A DNA stretch of 64,000 nucleotides from Spisula solida. Taxonomy: Eukaryota; Mollusca; Bivalvia; Venerida; Mactridae. The notes below the pieces were generated by a model. The model had not been told where the DNA came from and did no database searches. It was given only the letters and a program-made list of their open reading frames with translations. Positions 10,684 to 22,400 of the stretch are shown piece after piece (the first letter of the stretch is position 1; each line of letters opens with the position of its first letter). The position numbers and the translations under genes were made by a program. The stretch lies in NCBI GenBank assembly GCA_947247005.1, contig OX365952.1:46976722-47040721 (forward strand). The letters are read 5' to 3'.

Positions 10684-11231
10684 CTCTGGATTATGGAGAC
10701 CTGATAGGCCAGTCCAGAAAGTCAATATTAAAAACCATGTGCTTGGTCAGTAGCAGACGATATGATTGGCTATCCTTATTCTCCAATTAGATAAGATCAA
10801 TATTGAATGGACCTTTTAGAAACTTACAAAGTACATGAGTTCCACGTATAACAATCTTGATTTTCTGAGAAGGGACTAGTATGTGATGAGTCACTGGACA
10901 CAATTACGTGAATAATACGGTATGCACATTACACACTCTTGTCATGTAGATGTTGACACTGCAAGATCTATATTACAGGAAATATGCCACATGCGCGGTT
11001 CCAGAAATGTTTGTCGGAGGGGGGGGTTCCAACAAGCTATTTGCTCAGGAATGTGTCTGATGCCTAGAATTGTTCTTACATGGTTGTTGTAGCCAGACTC
11101 TTAGCCCTAACAATCCAGTGTAAATAACTAAATTTACGTATACTAGTATAACATATTCACTTTTCCCCCGAAATTCCTGGGGTCCCGTATTCCCTGTCAC
11201 CCCTGAAACCGCGCATGTTCCATACATGTTA

Positions 11232-14200
11232 TCAGTACTGAGTTCCCAGTGGTAACAGAAAGAAGAATGTCAGTGCACCCTGCCCACCAACAAAGACGAG
11301 GAAGAAAAAGAAATCCAGCATACGTCCAACATCCGCCCACTCTACTTGCGGTGGATTTTCACGATCAGCCTTTCGACAGACTTTACAGCGTATCAGTCGT
11401 ATAAACTTCTGAAGTAGTTCAGGAACCTGTGGAAATATGGTCATACATTTGAATATAAGAAACGGCATTATATATATATATCAAGCAAGGGTCATACATT
11501 TCCGGAAATCCGGATTTCAGCCCCACTAGGAAGAATGAACGATGTGTGCACATTGCACTTGAAACAGACTTGTGTCTAAAGTTTAGACGCAAGTCTGTTT
11601 AGACTCTAAACAGACTTGCGTCTATTTTCAGCATTGGGTGTAATGACTTACTAGGACCCTGATTAAATTTCACAGTGGTTTTCTAATAGAAACTAAAAAT
11701 AGCCCTACACTATATAAAGTCTATAGCTAAAAGTGCAGTCACGACTCAATACTCGTTTCGATATATACAATTACAAATCATTTAGAAACTGATCCCTTGG
11801 CCTCATTCCACGTATACATTAACATGACCAGGTGAATAAAATCACTCAGTGGAGCATACTGTAAAATTATAAATATTTGTGGGGGATTTGATTTCGTCGA
11901 TGACCTCAACGTCACTGAATAAATATTCTAATAAATATGTCAAGTTTACAGTGGCTGCCATACTTGCTTTCAACTTACAGCAGGTATAAGAGCGGTTTTT
12001 GGCGAATTTTTATTGCATATATTCTTGAACATGTAATAAAACAAGTATTGTATCTGTTTGATTCTTGAATGAATTCGGATCATTTGTGTGAAGTAGCTAA
12101 CTGATAACACAAACGAACGTACCTTCTCTTTTTCCGGTTTGTGGTAAACCCTCATGAGCATGATGGTGACAATATTCACAAATACACTGCAACACATCAT
12201 CAGGAAAACATATACACACAACAGTGACATCGGACTCGCAATTTGTGGCAGGAAATCCATGGTCGTCTGCATCAATACGACAAACGACAGGAAGCACGTG
12301 ATACAAAATCCTGAAATATATCAGTTAGACTTTAAGCCTTGGTCCCACTGAGGAATTCCACATCGGCGATGTTCTTTCGATTTCTTCCAATACCACCGAT
12401 TCATCACAATTACTTCCGATAACACAAACTGTCTCACGACTTCCCCGAAGCTTCCCCTAGAACACAACTGAGAAACCTGTTCCCGATGTCCTGAAAGCTC
12501 ATTGATTTCAATCGTGAGTACACCGCCGAGGCAAAAAATGCTCAGTGGGACCTAGGCTTAAGCCTTTAGTACCACAGTAGTTATACCGATACCCCGCTTC
12601 TCAGTTCGGTCAAAGAATAATTAGTACTGTTTCCATATGGCTCTGATGGAACTGAAAACCGATGTAACACTCGGAAGGAACTAAGATGGCATGTACCCTG
12701 AGTTTGTATCGGTTTTCAGTTCAGCGCGAATGATCTGAACGCAAAATCAAAATGATGCTACTGCTTAAGTTAATACAAGTTGTAGTATTCGGGCATCAGG
12801 AACGCCATTTCCTCAGAACATGTGCCTTTTTAGTTATATCGTGTTCGTCAACCATTCTAATTCACGCCGCAGGACAGAGAAACCAAAAAAGTAAAAAAAA
12901 CGACTTATAATTTTAGTTGATTGTACTTGTGTTATGAAGCACAGGAACCTGACTGTCGGTTTTCCATTAAAGTGCATGTCAGGAACGGGTTATTGGATAG
13001 TGTTTCGCGTCATAATGAAACTACAATGTACCAGGTTCCTATGTATCAAGTAATGAACTACCCAGGTCGCTCGGTGACAAGCGAGTTGTACTAAACGGAA
13101 CGGTGGCGTATATGAATGATGCAAGGGTGCGACAATGTCCTTGAATGATACATTTACTGGTATTTTAAATAGTTCGCTTGTACGGCATATACAAACTACA
13201 GCACCAAGATGGATTGACCCAGTGTCATAATAAGACAAGGTTGTTTGGAGGCAGGTATACTGGCTAAGAGAATCTTAAAAGAAACTATACTGGGCGTCAC
13301 TGAAAAGGTACCACTTGTATATACCTCTGTATTTTGTATACAATATGACCTATCGGTACAAACGTTTATATAGTATGTGCATTAAAATATTGTTAAATAG
13401 GATAGCTGTGACTTCACAGTAAGGTCAACACATAGTCGTGATCGGCTTTAAACACAATGAAACGTGAATGTTTGAATTATATATATATATAAGAGTCAAT
13501 AGGTTGGTAACTTTTCATTGACGCTGAGTATATATAGAAAGTGCTACACTATACCTATTCGTTCTCCGCTGTCCACCGGAAGCAAGAATACAAATCCATT
13601 GAGCAGGCCCAGCAGGAGAATAGGTAGAGCAACGTTCAGGATGAAGTACAATGGTTCTCGTTCTATGGTTACTTTAAACTCGGCATAATCCGAACCACCA
13701 GATGGGTATACTCTGGTTGATGTAGAAATGATCTTCCACACGCTGTTTTCTTCGTAATCACTAATAATAAGAATAATAATAACTTTATTTATAGAGGGAA
13801 CATACTTGACATAATTGTTAATCTGCCGTAAGGCCCTCAACTGTAAAACATTGAAACAACAGAAACATAATTTCAATAAATCTTATGACTATGCACAAAT
13901 ATCAAGCGTGTGGATATATAATGAAATTATAGAAATTAAATATGTGATATAATTTGTTTAAGGTGGTAGTGTAATCCTCAATATTTTATAGAGTTTAACA
14001 CAAGAAGTGATATATATTCAACTTTTCTAAAGACGGTTTTAGTTCATTCGGCATGTTTGAATTAAATTGCAAAGGGTGTATTATACCCTTTCAAATTTTA
14101 TTGAACAGAACAGAGCAGAACAAAACTTGTTGGGTAATGTGTGAATATATCATAATTATGCTGCACACGTGAATTTCTCATTATGCGATAGTTCGCATAT

Positions 14201-15143
14201 TGGGCTATGGTGAACATTTTTTATATTTAATGTTAACCATCGGTTCTTTCATGTGGTTTAACACCCCGAGGAAACTCAGGCTTGACAAAAGTTCTAAAAA
14301 TGTTACAACAGGAGTTACGTCTCGACGACGTCGCCGAGATGGTGTTGTAACAATTTAATCATTTAGAGGGATGTTGTTTAGACGCAACAGTTTTTTTCTC
14401 CTGTAGTAAATTCTGGTCTCAGTTGGATGGTACTTTTAGTAGACTGTTTCGTGCATCGAAATAAAACTTTGTAACAATGTAAACGGTTATAAAGAAGTTT
14501 CTCCCACAGAAGTCACGAGATATTGAAATCTATATTCTCCTTACCTTGTGTCCCAATCTGCTCGTTTCACTGATAATCGGATTTCCTCGGTTTTGTACCC
14601 CCATGGAGTATAGGTGAAGTCACACACTTGTCGATCGAATGGATAGAAAGTCACATCCGGGCTGCAGGAACACCGAAGCAGCACTCTAGGCTGCCAATCA
14701 ACCACTGCTGTAGAGACGTTATATCGAAGCTTATACGTTGTGTCGCCTATGTTTTCCACAGTATCTACAGCATTAACAAGAACTATAGAAGGTGCCCAAG
14801 CTTTGTTATAGTCAATTAAAACCGAATTCACATTGTCTGAAGAGAAGTCAACCGTATCGTTAATTATCTCGTCAATCCAACTCACTTCCATGTTACCGCT
14901 TATCTCAATCTGTCCTTTGACCGCATCAAACCCGTTCAGTGAATTCAATGCCAGTGACAATCGTACAACGATGGCTTGTGTTTGATCCAAGACTGGGATG
15001 ATGTCCGTCAAGCTGGTCCCATTGTTGTAATAAAGGTTATAAATCTCTTCATAAACAGTACGTTGATCTTGCCACGTGCCATAAACTGTCCCTCGAACTA
15101 TGAGAATAAACAAGAGCGAAAATTTCAAATTATTTCCCGCCAT
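11232..15143 (-). CDS. Cys-loop ligand-gated channel subunit, nicotinic-receptor-like
   Basis: Likely a plasma-membrane subunit of a pentameric nicotinic-type channel. Four minus-strand exons (14545-15143, 13555-13760, 12123-12310, 11232-11426) join in frame to 395 residues plus TGA. The ATG at 15143 was chosen because it has a strong context (A at -3, G at +4) and begins a signal peptide ([18 protein letters not shown]). Features: a WAPSIVLVN motif at residues 116-124; Cys-loop C160-x13-C174 containing FYPFDRQ; M1 at about 236-261; an E266 intermediate-ring position before M2 (GERIG, then M2 to about 290); M3 at about 297-321; a short cytoplasmic loop; M4 at about 365-391. Loop C lacks the vicinal Cys pair of alpha subunits, so it is probably a non-alpha or divergent subunit. 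An extra cysteine (CSC) precedes the loop. Bivalves have very expanded nicotinic families, so no specific symbol is given. Confidence 0.88.
11487..11661. mobile_element. MITE family M1, copy 3, with internal palindrome
   Basis: Ends aagggtcatacatttccgg and ttactaggaccctg match the M1 family. Inside, 11584-11601 and 11607-11624 are perfect 18-bp inverted arms (tagacgcaagtctgttta) around a 5-nt loop. It lies in the intron between the last two receptor exons. Confidence 0.6.
12334..12559. mobile_element. MITE family M6, copy 1
   Basis: Ends aagccttggtcccactgagg and ctcagtgggacctaggctt are inverted repeats. The interior matches the copy at 59511-59733 (catttgc-poor, ttcttcca.taccacc, cctgttcccgatgtcctg). 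In a receptor-gene intron. A lone terminal fragment (ctcagtgggacctaggcttt) is also present at 6365-6384. Confidence 0.75.
12596..12740. repeat. Repeat family M7, copy 1
   Basis: Contains ggctctgatggaactgaaaa and, inverted, ggttttcagttcagcgcgaa. Similar phrases occur at 25290-25450. The two internal segments are inverted relative to each other, suggesting a small palindromic element. In the receptor intron between exons 2 and 3. Confidence 0.5.
13761..14544 (-). other. First intron of the receptor gene
   Basis: Bounded by a gtaagg donor (sense) after 14545 and an attag acceptor before 13760. A/T-rich, with no further exon or recognised repeat. Confidence 0.6.
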
Positions 15144-16262
15144 TTTTCCGACAACCATTAGAACATAATTATGTCTTGGATTAAGAATCTTCACGATATT
15201 TTCCTATTTCTTTATTTTCTTTCCACGCATAAACACGTGATGACGCGAGCTGCGCACTGTCCTTTATGAACATAATTGATATGCCCTGTAAGTTAGCGAT
15301 TTCAGATCCAACGATTTATATCAAAATAAAGATTTTAAGACAATTATGGCAATTAGACACATGTGCCGTGCATTTTTTATTGGTAGACAATGACTCGTGG
15401 TTATCTCATCATATAGGAATATACTATTACATTGTGTACTAACAAACGACGATTGTATACTTGTAGATTGAACTACTTGATATATAGCGAGGTGGCCAAT
15501 ATTTAATTACGGCCATTATTTGGTTATAATTGTCTGTCTTCAAAACTAAAACAATGTCACTCTGAATTATTTGATGTCAAATATTAGTAGTATCGTATAA
15601 TCATAGTTGTTAGATAGATATATTTATTTCGGAAAAGGTTGTACATATACATGATTATTAAAACAACATGATCATAAATAAAAATAGTTATATCATGAGT
15701 ATCAACAACCATGCCATGCACACCAACACCAAGGATTACACAAAAACGAGTATACTCTTATTTCCAGTGTGGTCCTTGTGCTGAGTTTAGTATACAACGG
15801 CTGTTCCAGCTTTGCTTTCAGTGCCCATTACTTTTGTAATCCACTTATTTTAATACGACTCCATGCATGAATCATTAAACCAACGAAAATAAATCATTTA
15901 ACAGTATCGATTTACTTTGCAAAGTTATTCAACCACTTTGTCATTATTTGGCATCTCTTTCAGAAATTCTATCGACTTATCTTAATATACGCATTAACCG
16001 ATATTTTAGCATTACAAACTTAATTGCATTGTACTTATAAGATACTGCTAGTCCGTTACGGATACAAGTATCAATTATGGTCATGTGATGGGTATCATCA
16101 AGTGTTTTGTTACCGCTTAATGACGTCCATTGGGGTCATCTAATGTCGTGGTATTGGTTTTGGTAATTACGGTTTTTAATTACATGTACATGAATTGGAT
16201 TGTATTCTTATAACGAGGTTAAAGACTCTTCTATAACTATGTTTATAATTAAGAAATAATGA
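15144..16262. other. Upstream region of the receptor gene, no gene seen
   Basis: It must include the receptor 5' UTR and promoter, but no core promoter motif could be placed with confidence. A/T-rich, without recognised repeats. Confidence 0.4.
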
Positions 16263-17804
16263 ATATGAGCCAGTCTCCAGGAAAACCTGCTATATTAACA
16301 TTATGTAATTACTTTTTGTAACAAGGTTTCGATAAAGCTGTAAAATAAGGAAAAATACATATCTATTGATTCTATTTTAAGTAATTGACCCATATAGTAC
16401 TATATCTTAGCTTTAAATCTTCTCTGAATTATGTCGAAATCACATACTTCGTTGCTATGGTGACCAATTTCAAAAAAGTACTCCGATTGAGAAAAGCGTT
16501 GGTTGTTTATTTAACAGAAGTAGCCTTTCTCTGAGTACAAACAATTTCGATTTTGATGTATATTTCTAAAAGTGTATCATAATTATAAAATGTGTTACTA
16601 TTTTGAACAGTTTATGTCAAGAATTGATCAAATGGTGTAATTATGACATACTTTTTCAGTTACATCGTATAATGTTTGAATGACGTTTGCGACGTCACAC
16701 AAATATCTCAAGATAGGAACTCTACCAAAACAGCTGTAACTGAAGTTACGAGGGTCAGTCAAGAAAAACTGAGAGTTGGTAATTTAAGCCTTCAAAATCT
16801 GTTTGCAGTTGTACTTTCTATTATGCATCGTCAAATATTATCCCCTGCGGATCTTGTGAAGAATTCTGTCATCAGATATAGGCTGATATATATAGTTACC
16901 AAGCAACCAAAGAACGTCACTAAGAGGTATATGCGTTCGCGCCACCGACATGAAGATTGAATTTGCTGTAAATTCAATGGTTTCTTTCAACCTTATACAC
17001 CGTGATTTATTACAACTAACACGTGTATATTGTAGAATAGCATATCTCAAATAATAATTAACAATTATTTCAGAATGGTCACTTATGCTGTGTTATTTTG
17101 TTGCCTAGCAACGATTTTAACCCCATTTCATCAATTTTCTCGGCACACGTTCTTTTCGTTGCCATGGTGTTCTAAAATTAATCACTGATTTCACCTTTTC
17201 TGTTCAATAAGATTATGAATATATCTCAAGGAGTCCAATAACCGTAATATAAATAAAATATATAACTTCACTTTGGAAACAAAATATTCGTTCTTTTGGG
17301 TGGGGTAAAATTGTGGTTTTAATACCGTCAAATAAAATGACAATTTACATTTTCGTCAAGTATATTTTCTATATTGGTGGAATAAATCAAGTAGAATTAA
17401 GTTTATCTGATAGAATGATGTATTACGAACTAAATAATACGTTTGAAAATGTCAGATATATATATGTATCTTTATGTTTCCATAGCAACGCAAACATTTG
17501 TTCTACTAACAGCGTGAACGCATGCCCTCGAGTTGTCCTCTTTGGTTGCCTGGCAACAAGTATCAAATTGTCATACCCAAGATTGGTATTCGCCATAACA
17601 GCAGTGAGTTACCATATTTTACGATGATGCATAGAAAATATAAGACCACTTATTTTTCTAAGCATTATTAAGCCACTCTCAGTTTTTCTTGACTGACTCT
17701 CGTATTAACATAATTTCTTTTGCACTTGGCTTAATTAACTACGGAAAATCTTAAAATTAATATTTTTATCAAAATAGCAGGTTTTCCTGGAGACTGGCTC
17801 ATAT
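16263..17804. mobile_element. 1.54-kb element with 31-bp perfect terminal inverted repeats
   Basis: Perfect 31-bp inverted ends (16263-16293 and 17774-17804, beginning ATATGAGCCAGTCTCCAGGA). A second inverted pair follows inside (gtcagtcaagaaaaactgag at about 16754, reversed at about 17677), and a third weaker pair around 16895-16935 and 17510-17557, so the whole unit is an imperfect palindrome. The short open frames inside (94 and 104 codons) resemble nothing known to me. It is probably a non-autonomous foldback or TIR transposon. It carries several X-box-like motifs (see findings). Confidence 0.7.
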
Positions 17805-17904
17805 GTAGCTGTGTTTTATCGGTAATTTTAGCACAGTTTGGTTTCCTCTGTGTGTATATAGCTGAAACTACTGGTTGTGTTAGAATTAATATTTTAACAA
17901 CTTG

Positions 17905-18010
17905 ACCGTACGTTGATCAATAATCCCTTCGGTCTCCATACACTACCGTACCATCCATGCAAGCGAACCTTTTCAGTACGGGTTCGAATCCTACTGTAGG
18001 TGCAAACTAT
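17905..18010 (+). mobile_element. tRNA-like SINE fragment, copy 1
   Basis: Pol III B box GGTTCGAATCC at 17981-17991 within cagtacgggttcgaatccta. The same segment is in copy 2. The A-box end is not convincing. Confidence 0.4.
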
Positions 18011-18152
18011 CTATTTCACAACCGCAGTATTTATGCCGAGTGGCGGCCTAACAAAGTCTCACCGTGCATATAATCAGTGTATATTTTGTTACTGGTGTGG
18101 TATGATGTAGTCACATCGATACTGGTTATTTGCGCAAATTTGCCTTATATGG

Positions 18153-18255
18153 AGTTGTTGCGATAGCCGAGTAATCTAGTACGTTCGTACCTCGCATTGC
18201 TTGACGATGGTGTCGTACAGTACGGGTTCGAATCCCACTATATAGGTACAAACTG
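18153..18255 (+). mobile_element. tRNA-like SINE head, copy 2
   Basis: A-box-like TAGCCGAGTAATCTAG at about 18164 and B box GGTTCGAATCC at 18225-18235, spaced like a tRNA with a long variable arm (Ser/Leu type). The acceptor stem does not pair properly, so it is more likely a SINE head than a functional tRNA gene. Confidence 0.45.
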
Positions 18256-18950
18256 TTGTTTTTGAATTGTATACAATTCTCTTTCTGATTCAGCAATTAT
18301 CAGCTAATGTACATGTAATCTTGTCTAATTTCACTCTCATTACTCCATCAATGGACATGCTATTGTTTGCATACAAAAGCATTGGAAAGGCCACCAAAAA
18401 GTGGACAGGTAAACTATAAGCCGGTTTATAGATCACATATTAGAGTTATAAACAAATCAAGTACTATAACCTGTATATACAGAAGCGGCAACATCGCATA
18501 GCCACCCACGCAAAAGTAAGACACATAACGTACTATCCACATCCCCCAAAAGTATATTGATCATCATGTACGCCTACATACTGAACCCCACTTCAAAGTG
18601 AAAATACTAACATATGTTTTTGGAAATGTCTACGTATCAGTTTATTCTGTATTTATTCTATGCAAATGTACAAAATGTTTCATACAAACATCATTAAGTA
18701 AACATAATTTGACAATACATGTACATTGTTTTAACAATTCAACGGTCACAACGAATGTACGTGTTTTAATTCCGTACTTTAAAACTAAAATGCATTTTTA
18801 TTATACATGCATTCATCTGTATACGTTTCACAGTAATACATCCAGTGTGATTCTTGTACTTTTTCACGAGATAAAAATGTAAGTTCAAAACGTTAAATTG
18901 TACATGTAATATCCATGCTCAATTGCAAGGTTTCTATTTATTGGAATCAA

Positions 18951-19175
18951 CCAGGCCCCTATCTCCCGAAGCATCTCAATCTGAGCTAAATCTCATCTCA
19001 GATTTTGTCATGTGTCTTAGTGATAATTTCCACGAGATGCATGACTCAAAAGAGTTTATTACAGTAAAATTTCAAACATCAGACTTTAAATATTACAAAT
19101 TCTGACTCTGGATTAAATAAAATCTCAACTTCAGATAAGATTTCTTCTTGAGATTCTTTGGGAGAATGGTGCCTG
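18951..19175. mobile_element. MITE family M3, copy 2
   Basis: Left end aggcccctatctcccgaagc, followed by atctcaatctgagctaaatc; right end tcttgagattctttgggaga. Diverged relative of 3367-3611. It lies downstream of the BTB gene's stop codon. Confidence 0.6.
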
Positions 19176-19468
19176 TTGCAGTGTAACCAGCACACTATTT
19201 ATTGTTTGTTTGCTCCTGTCATTGGCTGCTCGAATCTCACATTCCCGACATACTAGTATACTTGTACCGATTCGTACATAGTCACATATGTTTTACTGCC
19301 GTAACCACCTGTCTCAAAGCACCCAAATTCGATAAATCCATTTTATGATATTAATATATACACCGGTATTCAACAATCACATGCTTTAAGCAGCCGCAGT
19401 TTTCTAGACTGCATGCATTGGCTGACTTCTTCTAACAGGTTCTTGAAACTACTATAGTATACAAACGA

Positions 19469-22400
19469 TTACTCGTTTCTTTTACAGTTCCCGTGTCGAA
19501 AACACATACACTTATCCTCCTCCCTAGCTTCAGGTTTCGCCCATTTCAACCATGTATTAATCTCGTGTTCCTTCATCTTCATTTTAAGTAACTCATTCTT
19601 AGTTTTATCATGCGCTAATTGTTCTTCTTCTAGTTCAACTTTTGTCATTTCAATCTGCTTCAGTTTCTCTTCAAGGTCTTCAATAGATTGGCAAATATTC
19701 TCTTCTAGTGAATAAGACGAAGCAAAAGCATCCTTGGCTTTAGTAGACGAACATACTCTAAGCGCTGACTCAGTACGATTACGAAATCGACTAGCTATAT
19801 TTTCTATGTTGGTCACCATGTTACCTTGAGCTTCTTCTAAGTCTTCCCTCATTTTTGTTGCTTCTAGATCTCCGATCACCTCATTCGTTTCCATGTTTTC
19901 TATAAGTGATTGCATACGGTCATTTATATGTTGTTGTTCAATATGCAATTCCTCAGTCGTTTGTTTCAGGCTCTGTTCCAAATTTTCTATGATCTTTTTC
20001 TGTTGTAATTCGTCAATGATCTTTTCATGTGTTTTCTTGTTATTTTCAAGCATTTCATCGAGCTCTTGTTTCAGATCTGTTTTCCATTCTTCCAGCGTTT
20101 CCATGAACTCTACCCTTCTCTGCTCTATCTCTTTGCATCTTTTATCCATGTCAGTTCTAATCTGTTTGAGATTAGCAGCATAGTCATCTTCTTGTTTGTT
20201 GCATAACTTTTCTAATATCTTCAACTTCGTTTTTTCGCTGACGTGCTTCTCTTTTACAATCTGTCTCCTTCTTGTAGGCTCAGATTTGTAAGACAGTTCG
20301 TCGATACACAATGACTTAACCTTGTGGAAATCGTGGGTATCAGCAGCGCTTAAAATCTTCACGACGTCATGAACAGGGATGTTTCCACGACCATGTTCCT
20401 TCTGCAGCGTTACCATGGAGACTTGAAGAGCTTTACTACATGTTTTAATCAGTTGTTTTACTTGGTATTGTTCAGCCAATGGTAGCACTCTCAAGGCGTT
20501 CTCTCCTGAAATATACCAAGTTAATTTCAATTATAAAATTGATTTTAGGCTTTCATTATTCATTCAGACAGCTGCAGAGGTATGTGAATTTATCACTGGC
20601 TTAGAAGAAGAAGGCCGTAAGTATTTTAAGTTATTTTGAGAAAACATGAAAAAGTGTCTGAAAACTACCCCTTACTTATTGAAAAAAAACTTTTTCTACT
20701 TTAGTTTGGTTAACATAACCTGTAACGATTTTCATGGAAATAGGCCCATAAGAAGCACTTTGTGATGCGAACCTCCACTATTAGTATGCATGGGTATTAT
20801 AACTAAGCCAGCTGATGCCTAAATGCTAGCATATATCCATTTGGAAGCGTTATATACATTGTAGGTATCACTTTTAAACAATTCACGTTAAATGATTCCA
20901 AAATAAAAACTTGCGAAAAAATGCATCTCCTTAGTAGTTAACTGTTTTGGGGTATCTCTTCATTCCCTATTTATCCCACAGGGAATTGTGAATGAACACC
21001 ACTTATTAAGTTAAAGGGTAAAACTAGGCATTATAGTCCTTTTATTGTGGAAACTGGGTCATTCAGCTAGTTATAATTTATTATACTTTTGGACAGCTTG
21101 GACTTGGGCGGATCTGCGCTTGTTTAGTTGGGCGTTGTGTCTTGGTGTTTTTAATGTTTCCTGTGCTCGGCTGGTTAAGTTGAGTGCTGCCTTCCCTGTC
21201 TGACTTAAATATAATCTTTTTTAATACGTTGTGATTGGTGTATGTTGGGATATCTAAAATTATTGTCTGGAGAGCGCTCGAGATTATATAACAACAGAAA
21301 ATAACGAGATAACATTCACAGATATCAAGTACAAAGTAGTTAACTAGAACAAATAATATGGCATGTAAGTACTGTAGTCAACTAAATACCTTAAAGGTGC
21401 TGCCTCACAGATTTGGCTAAAATTTTTGTATATCGTGATTTTGTAACCTAACCAAGTATTGATGTAATAGAAAGCCACTGACGGTTGCTTTATGACAGAT
21501 TTGGTGCAAGTAAACAATTTGAACCACTCTCGATATCGCCCACTGAGTATTTTTTTCTTGAAAAAAAAGCGCTAAGTTTCCTTCCAACATGCTTGTGAAT
21601 TATGTAAGTCACACGTGATTGAACTGTAACACCAGCAAACTAAAGCGTAATCATCAGTGAGGTATTTGGTTTGTTTTTCCATTCGTTTTCATCAAATTCG
21701 AAGAAATTTCAGGCAATTTAAGTAATAGTAGTGTTAATTCTATAGGGTATTAATACCCTATAGAATTTTTGATGTAAAAATACTAAATAACTACAAAATG
21801 CCGATGTTTCGCAAGTTATTTTAGATGTCAGTGTGGTTGTTTATGGGATATACAGGCAACTATACCAAAATAACGCGAATATTTGACAATTTCATTTTAT
21901 TTTTACAATACACAAAAACGTGAGGCAGTCCCTTTAACAAGTGCTAATATACGATAATTACTACAGAAGTGCATACACTCTTTTATTGCGAATAATGCCA
22001 CATACATGTATTGTAATTATACATACAATAGTCAAGTACATCGTATACAGCATGACTGTATACATACTGACTGTGCGTATAATTACTGTTTCTTATTATT
22101 TATATGTATAGTCGTTGGTGACCAATGAACTGATTCTTTACTTTGTCTAATAACATGTATTTTTTTAACTAAAATTTAAGTATTAGTACACACACTAAGT
22201 CTTTACGACTGCTTCCAATAGATATAGTCAATAGGTTAATGTCTCCTTATGGTTGTAAAACAACATTTGATTAAATAAACCAGTATTACATGGATAGTCA
22301 GTGTAGCAATACCACGTGACTTTTGGCTGCAGGTCCAAGACGAAATTTGCTTAACTTCGAAAACAAAAATAGTCATAAGTATTTTATTTCTTCGTCGATT

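Noticed and set aside
16676..17627. Two ~100-codon open frames inside the inverted-repeat element as transposase remnants
   Set aside because: No catalytic motif or domain similarity is visible, and codon content looks random.
18153..18255. Functional tRNA-Ser/Leu gene
   Set aside because: A and B boxes are present but the acceptor stem does not pair, and a similar segment occurs nearby, so a SINE head is more likely.
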